From Colius striatus (lineage: Eukaryota; Chordata; Aves; Coliiformes; Coliidae): a stretch of DNA of 64,000 nucleotides. Where the stretch lies: contig NC_084761.1 in NCBI RefSeq assembly GCF_028858725.1, forward strand, positions 93,025,971-93,089,970. The letters are read 5' to 3'. The number at the start of each line of letters is the position of its first letter. Positions within the stretch are counted from its first letter, which is position 1. A program made the position numbers and the translations under genes. This document shows, in pieces, positions 1 through 13,800 of the stretch. Under the pieces are notes generated by a model. That model did not search any database, had not been told where the DNA came from, and saw only the letters and a list, made by a program, of their open reading frames with translations.

Positions 1-3000
1 GTTATTAAATCACTGTAGGAATAAAAAAATGGAAATGTAGTTGTCACAAGAAAGCCAGCTCTCCAGTTTTGCAGTGCTGCCACCCTTTCATCACATTGCA
101 TCTCTGACACCTTCTTGTAAACTGTGAGACAAAACCTAGGTCAAAACCCAATACCAAACTTGGAAGGAAGGGCAGTTTTCTTTGACTAACACCTGCCTTC
201 AACTTAACCGAGTTCTTTTCCATAAGCCAAAATGGAGCCCTGTTGCTAAACAATTGGTATTTACCTGTTCTTTGAATTTCAGCAGTGGAAGACTCTTTCT
301 ACCCTAATTAAAATGCTAACATTGGGGCATCATAGTAACTAATGAGTTTTTCCTTTAATTGCAGTCTATTGGTCTCAAGAAGGTGTTGCACATCATCTCT
401 CTCCACTTTCTGGCATGAGACCACTTCTGTTGCAGGCTCCTACTAAAGCGGAAAACTAGAAATTCATTAGAACAACTTAAAATAGGAAGAAAAAGAATGA
501 TCATGAAATGAAAGAAGTACTGAAAAAACCCACACAGCAGAAAAGCCTGTTTTCCATTAGGTTTTTCATCTCTTTCTCTGCAAAGCTGCAGCATTTGCTA
601 GAGTATGCTGAGGAGCTGTGTGCAGGAGAAAGGTCAGCGAATAATTATGAGGGTTTCTATCTGCAGAGCTAGAAAGGTTCCCATGAAATATTTTGCTTTG
701 CAGCTAGTTCTTTCCTGATGTAAACTGGGTACTATCCTTGATAGCCCACTGCTCTTTCATCTATTTAATTTGGAGGTTCATCACGATGAAAAAACTGAAT
801 TCTAAGCAAAAACATTTCTTTTATGATAAATTTCTATTTTATAACACACAGATGAAGAACAAGGACTCAGGAGGTATTTTATTACAGGCTTCTCTGTGAA
901 AATCAGTAAAAACAGTTCAAACTGTGTAAAATGCTACAGTGGTCGCTGAATTGTTACTACAGGGCTTATTTTCACTATATTATCAAGTTCTTTATGCTTC
1001 TCTGAAGTGAAAATGGTCTGGAGTTAAATCAAGAGCCTGCAGCTCATTGTTGTAGCTGAATTTTTCACAAGCATAGTCTAAGTACAGACCCTTATCCATG
1101 GGTTTATGGGCTACCTTTGCTTATTCTTATTTGTTAAGTAAGTATAAGTTGGTCCAATGAAAATCTCTGCCCCAGTGCCTGCTAATTAGGGCAACCTCTT
1201 TTATCTAAGTATTCAAAAATAGAGCAGTACTACTCTTTCAACCCTTGGACTAATCAGGAAACATGGTTGCTTCAGTAGATGTGTTCCTTCTTGAGCTCCT
1301 GCTAGGGCAAGTTCCCAGCTGCGTGGGATCCCTGAACAGTTTCCAGTCATCCCTAGGAAGTGGTGCCCCCATTCCCTGGTGTTTCCACAGAAAAGCAGAT
1401 GTCCTCAGACAATCATTAGTGCAGAGGAAAAAGAATTGCTAATTAGAGCTAAATCCAGGGAGGACTTTGAATGTCAAGACAATATGCAGCCTATTCAGTG
1501 CAGTGCAGTGAGCAAGTGCAGAGGATGAATGGCTCCAGTGGTGACTTCTGCTGTTGAAAAAAAAAGAAATGCAACAGGTTTCAGGGACAGGAAAGTTCTG
1601 GGGTAGTTTCAGTGTTAGGAAAGCTTATGGGGAAGTAAAAAAGCTTTCCTCACTAAGCTAAGTGTCAGTATCTGGACTCATGAAATATTCAATCCCATTT
1701 TGGATGCAAATCAGTGGTTTTTTATGCTGTCATTGAGTGAACTTCCAGAAGCACAATGAGCACAGATGTCTATGGCTGAAGAGATACCTAACAACCTGAG
1801 GATGGATGTCTAAATATTAGGTGATACTGTGTAAAGTATTGGTTTTGCTTGAAACATATCAGCATCAACCCGATCTTCTCTAAAGTCAACAGTTTTAGCT
1901 GTGCTTCTTCCAGATATATACTGAAACATATAGAGAATGATATTGTGATGTGAGACAGAGAGAAATTCAAGCAGCAGTCCTGATTCCATCCCTGTGGTAT
2001 CTGTCTCTCCTCTTTACTCTGTACAGATGTAGAATAATTCTGCAGATAGCATTGTGGTTGATTGGAGTTTGCCACTAAGGGCTCTGGAGAACTGAAAGGA
2101 AGGATCTGAGACATTGCAGGACATCTTTCTAAATTTCTGCTTTCTCCTGGTGGTGAAGTAAAGTAAAATGCCAGTAAATAACAGGATCCTCAAATAATTT
2201 GCCCTTGAGTGACACAGAACTTTTCCGTCCAAGTTGCTCAATATGACATTTTCATTCTCATGCTCTTGTGATACTATATTGAATTTCTGTTTCCTCCTCA
2301 CTTCCAATTAATGCAAGATGAGCCTCTCTTCAAAGGCCCTGTGGGAGTTAGGCACCCATTTCTCAGCAATTTTCCATCTGAGCTGGCACCAAATTTACTA
2401 AGGCAGCTCTTGAAATCTCACCCGTAGAGTTTGATCGTCAACTGAAGAGTCCACACTGGAAACTATGATTGTTACAAAGGTTACCAGCAATAAACATTAC
2501 TTTGTTATGCCTGTGATGTGTGTGCAGTTGATTCATAACAATAATGACACTTTTCACCTGGGTAGCACTTTTCATCCAGACTGAAGGGTCGGAGTCAATA
2601 TTTCCATTTTGCTGGTGTTTCATATAAATCTCTGCATTTGTCATTGACAAATGAAAGAGCTTCAGAAATGTTTTCCCCATCATTTGTCTCTTGGAACATA
2701 AACCAAACAAGGAAAGTTCATGTTGTATCACAAAGAGTAGGAAAAAAAAAACCCAACCCTGAGTTTGTTGGCTCGGAGAAGTCAGTAATGGCAGATATGA
2801 TGAAATAGCTGGGGGACATGCTGGGCCCCACACTAAGTGTAATGGAAGGCATGCAGTCAGTGTGTGGACCAAAATGCCCTTTGTGGGTCCTGGGGCATGT
2901 ATGTGAGCCTTAATAGCATAGTCTGCCTTTCGCCTTTTCAATGCTATGGGAAGAAGATAATAGGGTTTTGCTTGTGCACTCTCCATGTATTCACTCGAAA

Positions 3001-6000
3001 TCAGCATGTAACAGTGAGTTGTTGTGACAGGAGGTTCCTTTTTCAAGCACAGCGAGAAAGATATTTTCCAGATAGAGTTCAGTTTGTTTTCTTTTATGTG
3101 TGATGGGAACCACACTTGGTATTTACAGATGTTTAATATTTCCGTGTGACCACAACTATTCAGGCTTTTAATACATGTGAATCAAACGTGTCTGACAAGC
3201 TTCTTTGTCATTAAGAATACAGGTAAAAGGAAGAGTAACTGCAGGGGCATCTCTCTGGGAAAAGATGTTATGAAGTACTTCCTATACCACCTATGCTGAG
3301 TTTTCTTCTCTTTGCATAGAAAAGCAAAGTAATATAAAGTTCACAACTAGGATTTTTGGTTTGGGTTCCTCTGTAAGTAAAATGTAACTTAACAGCCTAT
3401 AAGCCCTTTTTTTTTTCAGGCATCAAAGAATCAGTTCCTAAAAGCAACACATCATTTAATCTGTTTGTTAATGTGTCTAAAGCTGTTAGAACTGGCTGTG
3501 CTGGGAAGTGTACATATGTGCAGTCCAGGGAAACATAACTCAAGAGTCTGGGAGGAAGGGCAAGTAATATGTTTCATCACTAGGAACTGCACAGAGAAAA
3601 AGGTTTCAAACTCTTGTCTCAATCTGAAAAATCCTTCTCAACATCTCTAGCAGATTGGATTCGCTTCCCCTTCTGTCCCTGGCTTTCAACGTAAAGAAGT
3701 GATGTCACAGAAGTAAAAGCTACAAGAAAACCACAATGTAAAAATTGTACATAATTAAAGCCATACCAGTGAATGTCTGTTCTCGGGTTTCTGTAATGTG
3801 GACCCCATAGGAGAGGGAAGTGTGTGGGGCTCTGGATGTAGCTATAACTCTGGAGCTCTTTTTCCTACCTCCAGTGATGTGTTCTCAGGGCAAAAGAAAT
3901 TCTTCCCAAGGATGATCTAAAAATATTAAATGGAGTTTTCCCATGAGATGATCTACAAAAAATACCCTTCAATAAAATGAGCAAAGAGCTCATGACGGGA
4001 TGTTCTTATTGAAAAAAAGCCCCCAGCAACAACAACAAAAACTATTTGTGGAGGCAGCAATGAACTGAAGCTCTTCAGAAGCCTAGAGAAAGAAAATCAT
4101 TCAAAGATTAATGGGTCATATGAACCTTAGCTAGTTGCCATGAACTTGTATTACATGTTTGAAATTTTAAAAGACCATTGTTTTTGTTTCACTGATTCTG
4201 TGGTTTTAGGTTTCTTCTCCTCCAGCTGTGCTCTGCTGAAATTAGATTGGTATCCATTTGATCCAGCCATTGCCATTGTCACACTTATTCAAAGTAAAAA
4301 TAACTGTAAGTTTTACAATTTTTCCTCATTTTTAGTCTCAGTTTTTGGAACAAAAGAGTTGTAAAAGGACTTGGATACCTTCTTACAAGAAATCAGAAAT
4401 GGAGAAGGAACAAAATATAACCTAAGTCTGGCGAACAAAGATGTTTGAACATATAGGATTTAATCGGAAGATTTATCAAGCCTATAAAAGTTTTCATTGC
4501 TGAAAATTGTATTCAACTGGAAATACAGCAAGGACTTCCACACTCTCTCTTAGTTTATTTGTCCTGGGAATAATTTAAAATCTAAGAGCTTAGAGCTGTG
4601 TTTGGACACTACAGGTGAGGTTGAAAGGAGGGACTGAACAGTGTTGGAGGACAGGGTTGGGTGGAGAGATGGACACCTGGGATAACTGTGCTCACAAAGG
4701 TACTGTAGGATGTTGGTGCAGATGTACTCGTCCTTGTAGGCAATGTGAATTAAAGCTAGGCATCCCTGATGTTCCCAGCAGCATTCCTGTAAAGGCAGAG
4801 AGGAGTTGTAGATGTAGCCCCAGAAGGGACAAAGCAGGTAAAAGTGGGAAGATGTTGAAATACTGTGTGTCTGAATTTAATTTCCTGGATGCACAAGATG
4901 GGCTTTTTCGAAGAAGGCTCTGAGAACACTTTAGCAATATAAACATGCATAAAAATGTGTGAATGTACAGGTAAATACATAAATAATATGGGTGTTGGGG
5001 GAATTTGGCCTTGATTCTTGCTTTGAGTCTGCCCTTACACTTACCATCTTACAGCTAAAAGGCCAAGTGTAACCAAACACTTTTATCTGCTTCAGAATCA
5101 ATTGGAATGGAAACAACTCAATGAGTTTATTGGCTTTTGGTCATTTTCTTTTGAGATACTGTGAAAAAGAACCCACATTTCAAAGACTGGAAGGACAAAG
5201 CAATATTGTCCCTTTTATAATCGATAGTGAAAAATAATTCACTCTGAATGAAAGTTTTACTGTGCATCATTGTGTATGAGTTTTACTGTGCAAGATGAGT
5301 TGTCAGCTTACTGCAGCTTGTTCCAGCAAAGAGTCTAGTCGATGCAGCAGGACCAGCAAACAGTCATTTCTATGGTGTCTTTCTGGGAAAGAAGGGGGTT
5401 ATGTTTTGATTAATGCTCTCCTAACATTGATTTACCCTATTTGATGGGACTAATCCCTGAAAGAATCCAAAGAGCTTATTTAAAAAATAAACATAATTTA
5501 GCTTAAATGGAAAGTTAAAATATCTAATATCCTGGTTTATTTCTCTTAATCTGCCTGGGCATCAAAAGTCAGAAATATGCCATTTCTGGACATATGTTAC
5601 ACATCTAGATTTCTGATTTTAGTGGTGCCTGTGACAGGGAAGTGAATTCAGCTGGCTCCATGAAGTCTATTAGAGGTATTGTTGTGCAGATATATTTTAC
5701 CTGGAAAGCACATTAGTACATGGGTGGAGATAGCTAGAACGTTTGGAATCAAATATGCAAACAACTGAGGTTTATTCTGAACTCTTCTTTTGCACATTGG
5801 AATATTTTAATTTTTCTTCTGGATTTTTTTGGTAAAGCAATCCCTTCAGATTTTTTGCTGTTGTAATTTTCTCCTTTTCACTCCCCACTCATTGTTCTGG
5901 ACTTCAGATTTGCATATCAGCTTTCTGAATAGAATCTGTGTTTTATAAAGTTGATCTCAAAGACCTCTTTTATTAGCACATTCCCTAATTTTTTTAGTGT

Positions 6001-7465
6001 GTACTCAAACCCCCAGAATAAAATAGAGGAGTCGTGTCTGCATTTCTTTGCCCCTGTCACTTAAGCACTATCTTCATGCATATTGGGTGAGAGCTTTGGT
6101 TGCAGTTGCTTAAACATATATCCCCCATTGCTGTTTGTCAGGTTAGTTTCTTCTGATATCTTTCTGTGTTCATCTGAAAGAGATCTTTCCAGCTCAAAAT
6201 AAAAGCTGTTGTGCAATTTGTTGAGAATTGGTCTGTGGTAGTCTGGAGGGGATAGGGAAAGGTTTCACAACATTGACTAGAGACAAACATGCACTGCTTT
6301 TATCTTTCTGACCCCTTTGCTCACCCACTTACTCTTTCCTTAATTGCAAAAGTTAATCTCATTAGAAAAAATAGCACAGTATCTTTTAAAAATAAATCAA
6401 AAGTTTCTGGGCCTGTTTGAGCTTTTTGGGGGGGAAGTGGGTGTTGCACATATTGTTATGGAATTGAAATGTATTGTAGGATGTCTGATGCTTTTTGAAG
6501 AAAGAAAATGCCTATCTGGTTTGCACAGCAAACAGTTCACAAAATGTATTTAGATAGAGATGAGTAAAGAAAACTTCACTGACAGGTCATCTGGATTTTG
6601 GTTATGGATTTACTGTAACCTCCAAGCCAGTGGATGATTCTGGTTCCCTGCAATGACATTGAGCTCTTGTCAGTTCCCTCCATCTTGCAATAAATTTAAT
6701 GAGTGCAAGAAGCCATTAGTGATGTTTCTTGAGCTTTTTATCATTAAGAACACGTTTTCTAGATGGATACAAGAGTAGGGTGTGTTTTGCAGGCTTGAAC
6801 TCTGTGACAATTTCCTTGAATTGTGCAATCTTTTGCTCAATATTTGATAATGCACAGTTTTTATCAAGCTGTCAGTTACAAGAACTTACTGTGGGAGTTT
6901 TGCAAATAAATGACAATTCAGTTGTAACTGTGAGACTTGAAAATTATGTACAATCCTCGAGTACTCATTTCCTTAAGACTTAGACTGGTAGCCTTTTGTA
7001 TACAGAGAAATCTATATGTGATATGATCAACATTCTGCAAATGTAGGCTCCTGAAACAGCTGTATATGTGGATAAGCTGTTTGATAAGTTACCAGAGATA
7101 GTTTATGGGTGGTGTTTGTGCTCTCTACATGCTGTGCTAAGTGCTGTTCAAACTGCCCTTGACTTCCAGCCAACAGATGGAAAAGTCATTAACCATCAGA
7201 TTTGAACAACAGTTGCTTTCTGTGTTTACAAAGTCCTGTACACGATCTGTACATTGACTAGTTATAAACTGAACAAGAAAAGTCTGATGCCTTCTCAATG
7301 CAACTTGTGCAAAACACCAATCAGCTCAGGGTTAATTTAGTGTACTGCATGCCTCTGTTCCAGCATAGAGCTGTAGTAGCTAGCTGAAAGGAGGCAGTTA
7401 CGTGGTGAGAGAACAGGAGCCATCTGGAACAATAGCACAAGGCTAGTTTTGTGACTAGGACACAA
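1..7465. other. AT-rich non-coding stretch, no recognised gene or repeat
   Basis: No CR1 tail, LTR or conserved protein was recognised here. The longest open frame (2438-3115, minus, 225 codons) resembles no family I know and has no exon-like features. A short direct duplication of AGTTTTACTGTGCA occurs at about 5252 and 5280 (28-bp spacing). Short homopolymers (T run near 3407, A run near 1557) are present. Confidence 0.6.
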
Positions 7466-7951
7466 AGTACTTCTGTACAGTTCTTGGCTCCTCAGCTCAA
7501 GGGGGACAGAGAACTTCTGGAGAGAGTCCAGCACAGGGCCACCAAGATGATCAGGGGACTGGAGCATCTTTTGTATGTGGAAAGGCTGCGGGACCTGGGG
7601 CTGTTTAGTCTAGAAAAGAGGAGACTGGAGAAGGGTCTCATTAATATTTACAAATATCTAAATGGTGGGTGTTAAGAGGTTGGGGCATCCTTTTTTTTCT
7701 ATTGTATCTAGTGACAGGACAAGGGGTAATGGGGTGAAGCTGGAACACAAAAAGTTACACTTAAACATAAGAAAAAACTATTTCACTGTGAGGTGAGGGA
7801 GCCCTGGCACAGGCTGCACAGAGGGGTTGTGGAGTCTCCTTCCTTGGAGGGCTTCAAGACTCGCCTGGACATGTTCCTGTGCTTCTGCAGGGGGGTTGGA
7901 CTTGATGATCTCTAAAAGTCTCTTCCAATCCTACCATTCTATGATTCTATA
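7466..7951 (+). mobile_element. CR1 LINE, 5'-truncated 3' end
   Basis: Starts within the ORF2 C-terminal region (CTCCTCAGCTCAAGGGGGAC; CAGGGCCACCAAGATGATCA) and ends with CTACCATTCTATGATTCTAT, the terminal CR1 octamer. Part of the segment before CTTCTGCAGGGGGG is deleted relative to other copies. The flank just downstream (7952-8040) is shared, inverted, with 10640-10723. Confidence 0.93.
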
Positions 7952-9269
7952 AATGCACATGGGTTTCCTGCATTGTTATTCAAGTTAATAATCTCGGTAT
8001 GTGTAAGAATAGCACCCCAGGTACATAAATCTTACTATTCTTTAATTTATGTATCTGTAGCACACAATCTGTGCTCTGCTCAGTCTTGGCAGAGTTGCTG
8101 GGGTAATATTTTTTCAAAAGTAAACTGTTGTGGAAAGTCTCTAGAAAGTATTCTGCACAACCAATATCTTATTGAAAGCAAGTTTGGCATTACCTTCTTT
8201 TTTCTAATTGCCTAGATCCTTCAACAAATAATCACACAATCAAATGAATCGTACCATTCAAGGTTTTATATTAGGGATTGAATTGGCTTATTATAGTTAA
8301 TAGATGGGTAAAGACCTTCATTAGTTTGTAGTTTTTCTCTGTGCTCTAATAATGCACCCTACTTTCTGAACCTCTGTCCAGAGGCAAGAGCTTATTACTA
8401 AAGAACTAATATTTTGTAAAGTACTGAAGGAGCTGACTCAGAAAAAGTAAATCTGTTCAAATAAGAATTACTTCAGCATGGCCATTAGAGATTAGTTATG
8501 TGTTTACTTTTAATAATCATACTATTTAAAATACATATTTAATGACTTTTGCATTGAAAAAATATCCCTGAGAGGAGAGAATCTGCAAAGATTTAAATGG
8601 GTCACATAACAGTAATTTTCAATATGACTCAAACATCTCTTTGTGCTCTGTAATTCACTTGTAATACCTAAGGATGTGAGTGTCTCAGTCCCTTCCCCTG
8701 CAAGGATCTGCAGATCAGGTAATAATTTGCAAAATATCTAACTGAGAAGTGCAGTTTGGAGATTCAAGTTGTAGAGAGCTGAAGAAGGGGCATTTCAAAA
8801 CCTAAGAGATCATACATAGTGTAACTCGATTGTGAATCACTGCCAAATAAAGAATACTATTTCAGCCTGCTCGGTACACTGACTTCACAAAGTACAAGGC
8901 AGAAAAAACAGCCTGGAATTTCTTAGTTGTTTCTGAAACTTTCTGCAGATATTTCTGTACTTTCCTAGCGAAATGTACAATGAATGCATTACTGTAAACA
9001 CGGATTCATCTTCTTTAAATCAACAAAAAAAGAACATTCTTCTGCTTGACATGAGTGTTACATGTTTATTAAAGAGAGTGTCAGTCATAGGAAAAGCTTT
9101 TTCATTTTCCCATTATATGTGGTTATTGTTTTTTAGGAGCAAGATCGTGAAATATCTCGGAAAATATCACTTGGTTTTACATTCTTTTTGAGTACCTAAA
9201 ACATCAGAATAAATTGGTGTCCCTGAAAGTCAAACAAATCCCAGGAAGAACTACAAAATTCCAGAAGCA
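7952..9269. other. Non-coding spacer
   Basis: The first ~90 bp form one arm of an inverted pair with 10640-10723. The rest is AT-rich sequence with no recognised feature. Confidence 0.5.
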
Positions 9270-9983
9270 GGAAGGTACAACCCCATGCACCAGTACAGGC
9301 TGGGGATTGACCTGCTGGAGAGCAGCTCCAGGAGAGAGACCTGGGAGTGCTGGTTGATAATAAACTAACCATGAGCCAGCAATGTGCCCTCGTGGCCAAG
9401 AAGGCCAATGGCATCCTGGGGTGCATCAAGAGTGTGGGCAGCAGGTCGAGGGAGGTTCTGCTGCCCCTCTCCTCTGCCCTGGTGAGGCTGCATCTGGAGT
9501 CCTGTGTCCAGTTCTGGGCTGCTCAGCTCAAGAGGGACAGAGAACTTCTGGAGAGAGTCCAGCACAGGCCACTAAGTTACTGAGGGCATTGGAAATTATT
9601 ATGAGGAAAGGCTGTGGGAACTGGGGCTGTTCAGCTTGGCGGAGGAGGCTGAGGGGGATCTCATTGATATTTGCAAGTATATAAATGGTTGATGTAAGGG
9701 GCATCCCTTTTTTCCTATTGTACCTAGCATCAGGACAAGGCGTGATGGGATGAAGCTGGAGCAGAAAAAGTTCCATTTAAACATAAGAAAAACTATTTCA
9801 CTGTGAGAGTGATGGAGCCCTGGCACAGGCTGTCCTGGGAGGGCGTGGAGTATCCTTCTCTGGAGGTCTTCAAAACTTGCTTGGATGCGTTACTATGTGA
9901 CTTGATCTAGGTGGAGCTGCTTCTGCAGGGGGGTTGGACTAGGTGATCTCTAAAAGTCCCTTCCAACCCCTACCATTCTATGA
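9270..9983 (+). mobile_element. CR1 LINE, 5'-truncated
   Basis: Begins at CCCCATGCACCAGTACAGGC and contains the conserved ORF2 C-terminal reading around [19 protein letters not shown] (broken later by frame changes). It ends at TACCATTCTATGA with a single terminal octamer. Confidence 0.95.
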
Positions 9984-10722
9984 AAAATTATTATATTAAA
10001 AAACATATATTCTAAATGCATCTGTCAGAAAGTTTTATTCTGATACATCACTGCTCAGGTCAATGAGTATTTTTCTGCCTCAAAGATGATGAATTCCTTG
10101 GTCAGAAATAACCTGACTTTTCTGTCTTTCTTTAAGTATATGTACAAACATTGCTGTACCTACCTACTGGAAAAGGATTAAGAACACGGGTCTTTTGTCA
10201 CTCCCCTGGCATCATGGTGAGATGAGGAAAGTTTGGAACACATTCTACTTTTCAAAGCAGATGCACAAGTGCAATGATGGACATTCTCCATTCTGTCATA
10301 AGCCATCATTTACCTCTGTTCAAAGTGAGTGCAAACTGCTACCATCATGAGTAAGGCAATTTGTAATTTCTTCACATAAGCATGACATTATACAATGCAA
10401 GGAAGTGGAAAAGCAGATCCTTTGTGTTGACACAAGCATGTGTCTAGATGCTGCTCCCTCATGAGCCAATTTTTTGCTGTTATAATACGCAGGAAATTAT
10501 GTTTGTTTGTTTGATGCCTTGTTCCTTTTCCTGCCTATTTCCTTTTTATAGCAATTTTGCCCTGAAACCCCATGCTGAATACAGGTAGGTGTCAGAACTG
10601 CTATATCTCTCTTATAAATCAGTGAACTGAGTCCAAGATAAATGTTATTGTAGAATATGTACCTGGGGTGTTATTCTTACACGTACCAAGATTATTGACT
10701 TGAATGAAAACCCATGTGCATT
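9984..10722. other. Non-coding spacer
   Basis: AT-rich. 10640-10723 is the second arm of the inverted flank pair. Nothing else was recognised. Confidence 0.5.
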
Positions 10723-10838
10723 TATAGAATCATAGAATGGTAGGGGTTGGAAGGGACCTCCAGAGGTCATCTAGTCCAACCCCCCTGCAGAAGCAAGTTC
10801 ACCTAGATCAGGTCACATAGGAACATGTCTAGGCAGGT
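10723..10838 (-). mobile_element. CR1 LINE 3' end, ~115 bp, minus strand
   Basis: ATAGAATCATAGAATGGTAG followed by GGGTTGGAAGGGACC and TCATCTAGTCCAACCCCCC is the reverse complement of a CR1 3' end. It is truncated after about 115 bp. Confidence 0.93.
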
Positions 10839-13800
10839 CTGTGTGAATATCAATGTGAATTAAGTGTCTGGTTTCATGCTAGTGACAATCCTTTAACATA
10901 GATCTATTTTTCTAGCTTTTCTGGTTTTCTAGCTGTTGGTTAGTGGTCTAAGGGCTTTGCATCTGTATCTTCAGCACTTGGTCTTTATTGCATCCTGTGA
11001 CCACAGGCTGACACATCACATCCAGTTCCGTGAAAATGAACAGCTTGGGGGACTGACTAAAGCGAAACTTTTATATCAAAGGAGCTTATTTATTGAATGA
11101 AAGAGTGTAATGTGGGAATATTTCCAAACTAAACCTCTCACTTCATGAGTATTTCTATCCACACCTTTGGAGTGAGCATGATGTTTCTTGTACAGCTTAA
11201 ACCACTATGCCCCAAAATTATAGTAAAGGTTTTATTTGGACCTAACTAGACACAACACAGCAACATGCTTATTTTTTCCTCTTTTTAAAAAATAGAAGTT
11301 ATTAACTTCTGAAAAATGTTGATATTTCCTGATTTTTGTATTTCCTTCTTCATGCATGTCCTTCCTGATCCAGACAGAAGACCCTTCTGCTGATCCTCTT
11401 GTTGTTACATGAAGGAATTAGGCAATTTCTCCAGGTATAAAATTATAGGACATTGCCCAGATCTTTGTCCTGTATAGTGCTGAATGTTCCAACCATTATC
11501 CAGCAAAAGACTTAAGGATATATTTAGCTTTCAGAACCTCAGGAGTCTCACTCATATGAATGCTTTTACTCAAGAATTTTGGGCATTTAGGGCCAGAATT
11601 CTCAGCATCCTGCTGAAGGAGGAGATTCGGATGGAAGGAATTAAGGGCAGACTAATGAGCAAAGACCTGATCATTTCCTGATCTTTGAGATATTCTGATA
11701 TTTTATGAGGAAGAAAGTGAGAGACAAGAAGGATAAACCTAAATAATTTGCTCCTTCTGATTAGGGATTGTGGAAGGGCTAACAAGGATTATTACTGCTC
11801 CTAGGAGACACTGTTGCACATAAACATTGCAGCAAAGAGAACTCTGTATTTGGATGGTATTGACTTGAAATACAAAAGGAAAAACTGCAGCTCCACTGAG
11901 CAGGGTGGGGTAAAGAATTAAAAAGAATGAAAAAGTCAGCTTCTCTTGATGTAGAATTCAACTGTATTTTCCCCAGGAAAAATGAAATGTAATACTGATA
12001 ATTTATACAAACATTTGAACAAATTAAAACCACATACAGAAAATTAAGTTATGTTTTTATGGAAAGAACAGAACACACTTAACAAGCACTACCTAGAGCC
12101 AACAGTATTTCACTATATGACTTGCAGGGTGTTTTAATTATGGTGAGGTCAGAATGTGTGTTTCCAGCTTTGATCAGCTAATTCAAGAGTTTACTTATTC
12201 TAAAAAAATTCTAATATTTATTCTAAAAAAAAACACTTCTAATAAGTTTTTTGTTCTTGAATTTATTTCATTATTTTCCAAATATGACTTAGAAATAAAA
12301 GACAGTATATCCCCAGATCTCAAAAATGCTATATGACATTTAGGAAAATATCCATGAGTACATTAAAAGATGAAAAACCCCTACTTTGGTAAAATATGTG
12401 CTTGAATTTTAGTGTTTTGCAAATTCCTTATTCTTACCACTGTATTTAAGCCTAATTTTATGCTATATGGTAGCTTGGTTTGTTTTACAAAGACATGATT
12501 AAAAAAGAAGGGAGCAATTTCTTAAAACCATGTGTGGCCAGACTGGGTTCTTTGTTGTAGGAACTGAGCTATATTCTGTCAGCTTTTAATGGATATTTTT
12601 ATTGCCTATTTTCAAATATTGGAGTGAGTGAGTTAGGTGTAGATTAATTCTCTGGATTTTTTCTTTTTCATGCTGTTTTTGCAAGGAAGTGACATGTTGC
12701 TAAACTTGTTCCTGTTTCCCTTTATGGAAAATGAGTGAAAAATGAAAACTGAATAGATCCTTTATTTATAGGGCAACTGAAATGTGAATTCATAATAGTA
12801 GACACATTTTACCTGGATAAAATGCAAAAGCAGGCTTTGGGGCTGAAAACTGGAATCTGACAATGTTCCCTTCCTGTTGTCCTGAGCATCAGGGTCAAGA
12901 ATCACTTTAATGTTTTGCTTTTTCTGTTCCAACACATCTTGGTTGGTTTGTTTATTCTTGTACAATTTTAGAGAACAATGTATAATTTTTAGAACATTTT
13001 CAACCAGAAGAAAGGAGAATGTATCTGGTTCATAACTGTCTTGTGCTCAAGATGCCCTCCAGAGAAGTTGGAGGATGTGGTTTGAAATGTCCTCAGACAG
13101 AGGAGAGCATTTCAGCATGTCTCTTTCATATCCTGGTGCAGGATGAAGACACTAATCAGATTTGTTCTGGGGGTTACAGTGTGATGTGGAGGGAGTGGTA
13201 ATGGTGGGGTAATTTGCTGCTGTTGGATATAAAGAGAATAATTCTGCTCATGTTTGAAAGACAGATGGTAGATACCTGTGTTCAGGAAATTATCCCTAAC
13301 TCAGGGACTACTTCTCCTCAGATTTAAAAAAGAAGCAAGATTTAGGATGTGTTCTTATTCCTTTTTTTCCTCATCTCTATATGATTCCCTCCCCAGAGAC
13401 TTCATAATTTTGAATCTTATTTTGAGATGTCTCTCTTCCCTGCCATCATTTTGAAAATCTGGTCACCTAATACGGGGTTGTGAGTGTGGCTTGCCCCCAA
13501 AAAATTAGATTTACAATGCTTCATTATTGCAGCTCATAAATCATTTTGTGGCTCTAGCTCAAACAGGCTACTTTTTCCTTTATACTTGGTGATTCTCTAA
13601 GCTGGATGTCACTTAAAGAAGCAGCATGGGGAGAATATCCATGAAAAGAAGTAAATTTAATCCAAGTAGCATTTGGGAGGAATGAAGATATCCCAGAGTA
13701 TTTTCTATTTTTACATCTGAGAGTATTTGTAATTATGTGTTTGATCAGATTAGTCCCAGAAGGATGGCATATCTTCCATCTGCTTTCTGTAGATCTGACT

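Noticed and set aside
4615..4923. 102-codon cysteine-rich frame
   Set aside because: Cysteines follow no known spacing, there is no signal peptide or splice context, and similar frames occur on the other strand. Treated as chance.
5250..5293. Short direct repeat AGTTTTACTGTGCA
   Set aside because: Two 14-bp copies 28 bp apart; likely simple slippage with no further structure.
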